NCBI GenBank assembly: GCA_022563075.1
Contig: JADFOC010000189.1
Span: 1 to 5,916, forward strand
DNA: 5,916 nucleotides
From: Pseudomonadota bacterium
GTDB taxonomy: Bacteria; Pseudomonadota; Gammaproteobacteria; Pseudomonadales; Pseudohongiellaceae
Direction: 5' to 3'
Positions 1 to 4,762 of this stretch are shown here, one piece after another (the first letter of the stretch is position 1; every line of letters starts with the position of its first letter). The notes under the pieces are model-generated. The model was not told the origin of the DNA. It worked only from the letters and a program-made list of their open reading frames with translations, and ran no database searches. The position numbers were made by a program, and so were the translations under genes.

Positions 1-303
1 CAATTCGACCGTGCTATCAATTTTTTTGATCAGCTTTCTTTCTCGGTCCCGGGTCCTCAGCTCAAGACTGAATTCTTCCTCCTGCGTCGCCCGGTCGGCA
101 GGATCCGGATAGTTCGCCGCGTCGTCCTGCATATGATGCACGGTCCTGTCGACTTCCTGCATTAATTCCTCACGCCAATCCAGCAAGATCGCTTTGAAGT
201 GAACCCGCTGTTTTTCGTTCATGTACGCTTCGCCCTTTTTCGACTTGTACGGGACGAAGTTCTTGAGAACTGGTTGAGATTCTGAGCTTTGACTGTTAGA
301 CAT
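1..303 (-). CDS. dksA: RNA polymerase-binding transcription factor DksA, N-terminal part (cut by left window edge)
   Basis: DksA binds in the secondary channel of RNA polymerase and, with ppGpp, represses rRNA promoters and activates amino-acid biosynthesis promoters. My own translation of the minus strand gives 101 residues before the edge. They contain the family signature EAYMNEKQ (residues 25-32), VDRTVHHMQDDAANYPDP (51-68) and EEEFSLELRTRDRERKLIKKI (75-95), all very close to E. coli DksA. The tip motif DxxDxA is present (D67, D70, A72, matching D71/D74/A76 of E. coli), so the coiled-coil arm should be active. The C4 zinc finger lies outside the window. The start is uncertain: ATG at 303 gives an N-terminus of usual length with a GAGG 11 bases upstream, while an in-frame ATG at 330 would add nine residues (MSLLEALEI). 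The frame is closed by a stop at 376-378. It is divergent from the aminotransferase gene. Confidence 0.96.
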   Translation of the reverse strand, partial: MSNSQSSESQPVLKNFVPYKSKKGEAYMNEKQRVHFKAILLDWREELMQEVDRTVHHMQDDAANYPDPADRATQEEEFSLELRTRDRERKLIKKIDSTVEL

Positions 304-523
304 GATCTCTAATGCCTCTAATAGACTCATGCGTTGCGCTCTGGGTAATGCCAGCTTTAGTGCAAGCAAGCCGCGCTATTCATGGTTTACATTTGAAATT
401 TAAGGTCCTTCGCCGGTCCGCTCCAGAGCGGTGTTGAACCCGATTATGAGTACTGAAATAGGCGAACCGAATCGATCTATTTTCAGAAAGCGGGCTAAAC
501 TACCAGATTCTTAACCGGGATGC

Positions 524-561
524 CATAAAAATTAACATGAAAATAATGCTTGCATAAAAAT
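524..561 (+). repeat. Pair of direct repeats CATAAAAAT in the divergent promoter region
   Basis: CATAAAAAT occurs at 524-532 and again at 553-561, 29 bases start to start, which is near three helical turns. The short palindrome ATGCTTGCAT (546-555) touches the second copy. The repeats sit about 50-85 bases upstream of the candidate -10 box at 607-612. They could be an UP-like or regulator-binding element, but a nine-base AT-rich repeat can also occur by chance. Confidence 0.35.
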
Positions 562-606
562 AGTTGAGCACCTAATAAGACCTACCTTTTTAGAAAACCC
601 ATCCAC

Positions 607-612
607 TATAAT
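607..612 (+). promoter_or_regulatory. Candidate -10 box (TATAAT) for the aminotransferase-sfsA unit
   Basis: A perfect TATAAT lies 45 bases upstream of the aminotransferase ATG, in an otherwise non-coding AT-rich stretch. No good TTGACA-like -35 element lies 16-18 bases upstream; the sequence there is T-rich (around 587-592). If the box is real, it may depend on an activator or on the upstream AT-rich repeats. A start near 619 would give a leader of about 40 bases. Confidence 0.5.
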
Positions 613-657
613 GGTTCGAATTCGTGACAACTTAGGCAATTCGCAGGTAATGGTTAA

Positions 658-1830
658 ATGCGGCAACAGATTGACACTTCGCCACGGCCACTGTCCAAGG
701 TAAAGCCGTTTCGCGTGATGGCCGTTATGCAACGAGCGGCTGAATTGGAAGAGCAGGGTCGCAAGATCGTGCACATGGAAGTGGGAGAGCCGGATTTTTC
801 TACGGCTCAACCCATTGTTGATGCAGGGAAGCAAGCGTTGGACCAGGGACTTACTCACTATACGCAGGCGTCTGGTATTCACGAGTTGCGGGACTGCCTG
901 GTGGAGCATTATCGTCTGTGTTATGGGGTAGAGGTAAACCGCGAGCGGATTCTGATTACGCCTGGTGCCAGTGGGGGACTAACCTTGCTGGCTAATATGC
1001 TGATTACGGCCGGGGAAGGGGTTTTGTTGAGCGATCCTGCTTATCCGTGCGTCAGAAACTTCATTCACTTGATGGCAGCCGAGCCCCAACTAATACCCGT
1101 TGGAATTGAACAAAATTTTCAACCGACTCTGTCCCAGCTCGACCACTACCGTCGATCAAATACCACCGGACTATGGTTAGCTTCACCGAGCAATCCGACG
1201 GGTACCATAGTGGAACGTGGGCGCTTACAGTCGGCATGTCATTGGGCGAAGAGTAACAATCTGCATCTGCTAGTCGATGAAATATACCATGGACTGCACT
1301 ACGTGGATGATCTGCCCAGCGTGCTGGAATTCGATGAATCTAGCTTCGTGGTAAATAGTTTTTCAAAATACTTTGGCATGACAGGGTGGCGACTTGGTTG
1401 GATTGTAGTGCCAGATGCATACACTGAAACTGCCAACATGCTGGCGCAAAATCTTTATATTTCAGCTTCTTCGATTGCCCAATACGCGGCGTTGGCGGCT
1501 TTCACTGACGCAGCACGAGTAATTTTTGAACAACGGCGACAAGCGTTTCGCGAACGCCGAGATTTTCTAGCGGCTGCTCTGAAAGAAATTGGGTTTCAAC
1601 TAACTGACAATATTCAAGGGGCGTTTTACATCTATGCAGATATTTCCAAGTTCTCCGATAATTGTGAACAATTCTGTCATGATTTACTGGAGAGGCATGG
1701 TGTTGCAATTACTCCGGGGACTGACTTTGGAGAGTATAGGTGTAATGAATTTGTGCGGATCGCCTTTACAACCAATATGCAGAATTTAGAACTGGGTGTC
1801 GAACGCTTACAGACTGCATTGTGTTCATGA
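658..1830 (+). CDS. PLP-dependent aminotransferase, class I (fold type I, AspC/AlaA-like)
   Basis: A complete 390-residue cytosolic aminotransferase that would transfer an amino group between an amino acid and a 2-oxo acid using pyridoxal phosphate. The class I landmarks appear in order: substrate-side VGEPDF (42-47), the phosphate-binding loop GASGG (103-107), SNPTG with N179, VDEIYHG with D207 and Y210 (ring nitrogen and O3' contacts), SFSK with the Schiff-base lysine K237, GWRLGW with R245, and the carboxylate-binding arginine R367 in FVRIAF. No catalytic residue is missing and the length is normal. The ATG at 658 is preceded by AGGTAA about ten bases upstream. It lies 69 bases before sfsA on the same strand and is divergent from dksA. 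I recall an aminotransferase next to dksA in Pseudomonas genomes, where its substrate is also not firmly assigned. Motifs alone cannot separate aspartate, alanine or other substrates, so I give no symbol. Confidence 0.93.
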   Translation: MRQQIDTSPRPLSKVKPFRVMAVMQRAAELEEQGRKIVHMEVGEPDFSTAQPIVDAGKQALDQGLTHYTQASGIHELRDCLVEHYRLCYGVEVNRERILITPGASGGLTLLANMLITAGEGVLLSDPAYPCVRNFIHLMAAEPQLIPVGIEQNFQPTLSQLDHYRRSNTTGLWLASPSNPTGTIVERGRLQSACHWAKSNNLHLLVDEIYHGLHYVDDLPSVLEFDESSFVVNSFSKYFGMTGWRLGWIVVPDAYTETANMLAQNLYISASSIAQYAALAAFTDAARVIFEQRRQAFRERRDFLAAALKEIGFQLTDNIQGAFYIYADISKFSDNCEQFCHDLLERHGVAITPGTDFGEYRCNEFVRIAFTTNMQNLELGVERLQTALCS

Positions 1831-1899
1831 AAGAAGCATTGGAGTTAATCATCTTAAACATACCAACACGGGAGTGCGTAACCCTCACACTACAAGACT

Positions 1900-2622
1900 A
1901 TGCAGTTTGATCATAAATTGAAGCAAGCGTTATTACGAAAACGCTACAAACGCTTCCTTGCTGACATCGAGTTAGATAGTGGTGAAATCATCACTATCCA
2001 TTGTCCTAACACAGGTTCTATGAAAAATTGCCAAACCCCCGGAAGTAAAGTCTGGTACTCAACTTCGACTAATCCTAAGAGAAAATACCCACAAACATGG
2101 CAGATCGTTGAGGTTGATTCCCGCCACTATGTTGGCATCAATACGTTGCTGGCGAATAAACTTGTGCGAGAGGCGATCACGTCTGGCACGGTCAATCAGC
2201 TGCAAGGTTATTCTCAATTAAGAACCGAAGTTCCCTATGGCGAGGAAAACAGCAGGATTGATATTCTGTTAGAAGCGTCAAAAGAGAAGCAAACAGGCCG
2301 CTGTTATATTGAGATAAAAAACCTGAGCCTCGGCGTAGGTGGCGGCTTGGGTATTTTTCCTGACGCGGTAACCACCAGAGGACATAAGCACTTACGGGAG
2401 CTGATGCAGATGCGTAAACAGGGTCATCGAGCCGTGCTGTTTTTCTGCGTACAACACAGTGGAGTTGAGCGCGTCAGTCCCGCCGATGACATCGATCCAG
2501 AGTACGGTCGCTTGTTACGAGAAGCAGCAGAACTGAAGGTTGAAATCCTGGCTTATGGTGCTGATTTCGATGTTGCAAATTCCATTATTCAATTGGTACG
2601 TGAATTGCCGATTGTGCTGTAG
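1900..2622 (+). CDS. sfsA: SfsA, sugar fermentation stimulation protein family (putative DNA/RNA nuclease)
   Basis: A complete 240-residue SfsA of usual family length. The characteristic blocks are all present: KRYKRFLADIELDSGE (14-29), HCPNTGSM (34-41), SRIDILL (118-124), YIEIKNLSLG (136-145) and FPDAVTTRGHKHLREL (153-168). D121 followed by E138-x-K140 forms the PD-(D/E)xK nuclease core proposed for the family. SfsA was named for boosting maltose fermentation genes in E. coli and is reported to bind DNA; the nuclease activity is inferred from fold. In E. coli sfsA sits just upstream of dksA on the same strand. Here it is still near dksA, but on the opposite strand and separated from it by the aminotransferase. 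The ATG at 1900 fits the normal MQF start, although its ribosome binding site is poor: the nearest good GGAG is about 25 bases upstream. It probably shares a transcript with the aminotransferase and converges on the Rieske gene. Confidence 0.96.
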   Translation: MQFDHKLKQALLRKRYKRFLADIELDSGEIITIHCPNTGSMKNCQTPGSKVWYSTSTNPKRKYPQTWQIVEVDSRHYVGINTLLANKLVREAITSGTVNQLQGYSQLRTEVPYGEENSRIDILLEASKEKQTGRCYIEIKNLSLGVGGGLGIFPDAVTTRGHKHLRELMQMRKQGHRAVLFFCVQHSGVERVSPADDIDPEYGRLLREAAELKVEILAYGADFDVANSIIQLVRELPIVL

Positions 2623-2656
2623 TTGGATTGTCCGCTGTTGTTGAGGTCAGAACCGA

Positions 2657-3001
2657 TCAAAGGGAAGTGGGTTGTTTAAGCAGCTTTTCATCCACCATTA
2701 CCATGCCGTTCTCGATGATAAATGGCACAGCCTGCAAATATTTTCCCTTGCAGGGGCCTGCCAGACAATGTCCGTCTTCTATTTGAAATAAAGCGCCGTG
2801 GGTTGAACACTGAATCAACGCGGCATCGGCATCGAGAAACCGATCCTCCTCCCATTCCAATGGGGTGCCCAGATGAGGGCAGCGATTCCAATAGAGATAA
2901 ACCTGGCCGTCCTTCTTAATCGTAAACATATAGAGATTATTGACCTCCAATCCTTTCGACGTGCCTTCATCGATATCGTCCATATCTACAATGCTGATCA
3001 T
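2657..3001 (-). CDS. Small Rieske [2Fe-2S] domain protein
   Basis: A 114-residue single-domain Rieske protein, expected to carry one [2Fe-2S] cluster and move electrons in the cytosol; no signal peptide or membrane segment is visible. The cluster ligands are plain: C41-P-H43 in RCPHLGTPLEW, then C65-S-T-H68 in QCSTHGALF, 21 residues apart. The following GHCLAGPCKG (77-86, with C79 and C84) matches the loop often seen in stand-alone Rieske ferredoxins and oxygenase-associated domains. Its ATG overlaps the TGA of the upstream PLP enzyme (ATGA, 2998-3001), so translation is probably coupled and the products are likely needed together. A GTGAG about eight bases before the ATG may serve as ribosome binding site. 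No oxygenase or reductase partner is in the window, so the electron acceptor is unknown. Confidence 0.92.
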   Translation of the reverse strand: MISIVDMDDIDEGTSKGLEVNNLYMFTIKKDGQVYLYWNRCPHLGTPLEWEEDRFLDADAALIQCSTHGALFQIEDGHCLAGPCKGKYLQAVPFIIENGMVMVDEKLLKQPTSL

Positions 3002-4230
3002 AAGCTCACGGCTCGTTGAAAATCTGCCAACAGATCGTCGATGTCTTCAATCCCCACTGAAAAGCGAATCATGGAATCGGCGATGCCCATAGATGTCCGT
3101 CGTTCTGCTCCCATTTCATGATAGATGGTATGCGCTACCGGGATCGCCAAGGTGCGGGTATCTCCCAGATTGCTGGAAGCGACAATGGTTTCCATTGCAT
3201 TCAGAAACTCGAAGCAATCGACCCCCGCGATGAGATCGATGCTGAAAATTGCACCAAAATTTTTGAATAGTTGCTGTGCTCGCCGATGTTGCGGATGGCT
3301 CTTCAGCCCCGGGTAATAGACCTGCTTTACCTGGTCCGCTTGTGCACAAAATTCTGCCAACACCTGTGCATTAGCGCAGGCCTGATGCATGCGCATTGGC
3401 AGAGTTTCTGAACCCACGGCCAAATGGTGAGCCGCTTCGGGACCCAGGGATGCACCCATATCCCTCAGCCCCTTCTTCTTGATTTGAGTGATGCCCCACA
3501 ATGCTGGCTTATCGTTCTTGCAAGTGTCGTTAATATTGTTGAATTGGCTCCAGTCGTAAAGCCCTGAATCGGTGACTATGCCGCCCAGTGCATTACCGTG
3601 TCCGCCAATATACTTTGTCAGAGAATTGATGACCAAACTGGCGCCTACCGTTTTTGGGAGAAACAAGTGAGGTGAAGTCATCGTGTTATCGACACAGTAA
3701 ATAAGCTTTTTTGACTGACACAGTTCGCCAATGGCTTCGAGGTCGGCGATCTGTGTCACCGGGTTGGCGATAGTTTCCACAAAGACCAATCGCGTATTTG
3801 ACTGGATGGCTTGCTCCACATTACAAACTTCAGTAGCGTCGGCAAATGTCACCTCAATGCCGAGATTTTGAAATGTTCCGAAGAGGCTATTGGTGTTACC
3901 AAACAAGAAGGCACTGGATACGATGTGATCACCCTGGCGGAGTAATGAGAGCATGGTGGATGCGATTGCGCCCATGCCGGTGGCGAAGGCAATTGATGCA
4001 ATACCGTCTTCCATCGCTGTAATACGATTCTGCAATGCTGTAACGGTTGGATTCAGCTGGCGCCCATAGTTGTATCCGGGGCGCTTCCCCTGGAATACTT
4101 CGGCCAGGTGGCGTGAATCCTCGTAGCCATAGGCGACCGAAGGATGTATGGCCTTATGTAATACACCATGCTCCGGATTATCCTTGCGATCGGAATGCAA
4201 GTTTGTGGTTGAGAAACCTTTCTTGGTCAT
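2998..4230 (-). CDS. Cys/Met-metabolism PLP enzyme, cystathionine gamma-synthase family
   Basis: A complete 410-residue cytosolic PLP enzyme of the family that includes cystathionine gamma-synthase, cystathionine beta/gamma-lyase, methionine gamma-lyase and O-acetylhomoserine sulfhydrylase. Visible landmarks are the inter-subunit phosphate-binding YNYGRQLNPT (Y55, R57), FATGMGA (82-88), ANP (155-157), VDNT with D181 against the pyridine nitrogen, NSLTK with the Schiff-base lysine K206, SSNLGD (352-357), and R389 in IRFSVGIED for the substrate carboxylate. The usual catalytic tyrosine (LYGGT-type motif) is replaced by phenylalanine: SSAFLFGNT, F110. I start at the ATG at 4230 (MTKKGFSTTN), which fits homologues I remember. 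A further in-frame GTG at 4284 adds an unconserved tail that runs back over the candidate promoter. The gene is translationally coupled to the Rieske gene. The exact reaction cannot be called from motifs, so I leave out metB or similar symbols. Confidence 0.93.
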   Translation of the reverse strand: MTKKGFSTTNLHSDRKDNPEHGVLHKAIHPSVAYGYEDSRHLAEVFQGKRPGYNYGRQLNPTVTALQNRITAMEDGIASIAFATGMGAIASTMLSLLRQGDHIVSSAFLFGNTNSLFGTFQNLGIEVTFADATEVCNVEQAIQSNTRLVFVETIANPVTQIADLEAIGELCQSKKLIYCVDNTMTSPHLFLPKTVGASLVINSLTKYIGGHGNALGGIVTDSGLYDWSQFNNINDTCKNDKPALWGITQIKKKGLRDMGASLGPEAAHHLAVGSETLPMRMHQACANAQVLAEFCAQADQVKQVYYPGLKSHPQHRRAQQLFKNFGAIFSIDLIAGVDCFEFLNAMETIVASSNLGDTRTLAIPVAHTIYHEMGAERRTSMGIADSMIRFSVGIEDIDDLLADFQRAVSL

Positions 4231-4275
4231 ACACTGAATTCTCGTGTCTATTTGGGGGGAGCAAACGCAGGCGGA

Positions 4276-4304
4276 GTTATACACCAGAGCTCTTTATTTT
4301 GGAA
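4276..4304 (-). promoter_or_regulatory. Candidate sigma-70 promoter for the PLP enzyme/Rieske pair
   Basis: Read on the minus strand, TATAAC (plus-strand 4276-4281) matches the -10 consensus at five of six bases. A weak TTCCAA (4299-4304) lies exactly 17 bases upstream as -35. Transcription from about 4269 would give a leader of roughly 40 bases before the ATG at 4230. The 129-base gap before the gene suits an independent promoter. A weak -35 with a palindrome directly upstream is typical of an activator-dependent promoter, which is inference. Confidence 0.5.
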
Positions 4305-4305
4305 G

Positions 4306-4324
4306 TTCAGCACCAAGTGCTGAA
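4306..4324. repeat. Perfect 19-base inverted repeat, possible operator
   Basis: TTCAGCACCAAGTGCTGAA is an eight-base perfect dyad around a three-base centre. It ends one base upstream of the candidate -35 box of the PLP enzyme gene, so it would lie around -38 to -56, a common activator position. As RNA it would form a short hairpin downstream of the DksA-like stop codon at 4360. The following minus-strand bases (CTTCCAAAAT) are not a U-run, so intrinsic termination is doubtful. The cognate regulator is not evident. Confidence 0.55.
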
Positions 4325-4359
4325 AACTAGCTTACCCAGCCGAACGCCGTGCGCACCAG

Positions 4360-4722
4360 CTATTGTTGTCTGTCAGCCTGGTCCTGACACGGTAGACAAT
4401 AATTGGCCTCGGGCTGCGCCAACAGCCTCGGATAAGCAATAGCTTCATCACATTGCCTGCAATAACCATACTCATTGTCTGTCAATGCCTTAAGTGCCGC
4501 TTTCACCTTGGCTAATTTGGCTGCGGTCCTCTCTCTGGTGGACACCGCCATGCGCTGTTGTTGCATGGCGTCCATTCTCGATAGCCTGCCGATGGCAGTC
4601 TGGTCCAACTCGACTACCTCGGTAGCTGCCTTGCCCATGTTCAATTGGTCACCCAAGTCTGATTGCAGTTGCAATAAAATCTGCTGCACTCGTTGCCGCT
4701 GTGCTTGATTCAATTCTTCCAT
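4360..4722 (-). CDS. DksA/TraR-type C4 zinc-finger protein (DksA paralogue without the DxxDxA tip)
   Basis: A 120-residue protein of the TraR/DksA superfamily. The C-terminal zinc finger is complete: C88-x2-C91, 17 residues, then C109-x2-C112, the same spacing as in E. coli DksA. Residues 1-82 are helical and charged and should form the coiled-coil hairpin. Its tip region, VELDQTAIGRLSRMDAMQQQ (37-56), resembles a distinct group of short DksA-like proteins and lacks the DxxDxA of true DksA. The tail after the last cysteine is only eight residues. Members of the superfamily act in the RNA polymerase secondary channel, but many short ones are untested. I start at the ATG at 4722, which has AGGA five bases upstream. 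The in-frame ATG at 4791 would add 23 unconserved residues and overlap the upstream gene. It lies 40 bases after the unknown-protein gene and probably shares its transcript. Confidence 0.9.
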   Translation of the reverse strand: MEELNQAQRQRVQQILLQLQSDLGDQLNMGKAATEVVELDQTAIGRLSRMDAMQQQRMAVSTRERTAAKLAKVKAALKALTDNEYGYCRQCDEAIAYPRLLAQPEANYCLPCQDQADRQQ

Positions 4723-4727
4723 GGTAA

Positions 4728-4731
4728 TCCT
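4728..4731 (-). promoter_or_regulatory. Ribosome binding site deciding the start of the DksA-like gene
   Basis: AGGA on the minus strand lies five bases before the ATG at 4722. No comparable site was relied on for the longer in-frame start at 4791, so the shorter protein is preferred. The shorter start also removes the overlap with the upstream gene. Confidence 0.6.
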
Positions 4732-4762
4732 GTGGCAGTGTTGCCGCTGATCAATGCCACTC

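Larger units (their letters stand above)
304..657. other. Divergent intergenic region between dksA and the aminotransferase gene
   Basis: This stretch of about 350 bases has no convincing gene. Its right half (about 520-612) is AT-rich and carries the aminotransferase promoter candidate and two CATAAAAAT repeats. Its left half is GC-richer and should hold the dksA leader and promoter, but I could not find a good -35/-10 pair for dksA. A small hairpin (CCGCT at 418-422 pairing with AGCGG at 427-431, four-base loop) lies in that half. It has no following U-run in either direction. The 5' end of dksA may extend to 330 if the upstream ATG is used. No small RNA or riboswitch pattern is recognisable by eye. 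Confidence 0.7.

Noticed and set aside
418..431. CCGCT/AGCGG hairpin as a terminator or regulatory RNA element
   Set aside because: It has only five base pairs, no U-run, and no supporting structure around it.
532..909. Minus-strand open frame of 125 codons covering the intergenic region and the start of the aminotransferase gene
   Set aside because: It overlaps the strongly supported aminotransferase coding region antisense and its translation has no recognisable domain; most of it is the reverse of conserved sequence.
1831..1899. Separate promoter or attenuator between the aminotransferase gene and sfsA
   Set aside because: I saw only four-base complementary stretches and no -35/-10 pair good enough to call.
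2623..2656. Bidirectional terminator between the convergent sfsA and Rieske genes
   Set aside because: The 34-base gap shows no stem-loop or T-run on either strand.
2722..2919. Plus-strand open frame opposite the Rieske gene, and similar frames at 3125-3316, 4047-4442 and 4475-4708
   Set aside because: They are antisense shadows of genes supported by conserved motifs and show no domain or ribosome binding evidence of their own.
4231..4284. N-terminal extension of the PLP enzyme from the GTG at 4284
   Set aside because: The added residues (MYNSACVCSPQ...) are unlike family N-termini and would run back over the candidate -10 box; the ATG at 4230 begins a typical N-terminus.
4306..4324. Inverted repeat as an intrinsic terminator of the DksA-like gene
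   Set aside because: The stem is short and neither strand has a U-run right after it on the relevant side; its position beside a promoter fits an operator better.
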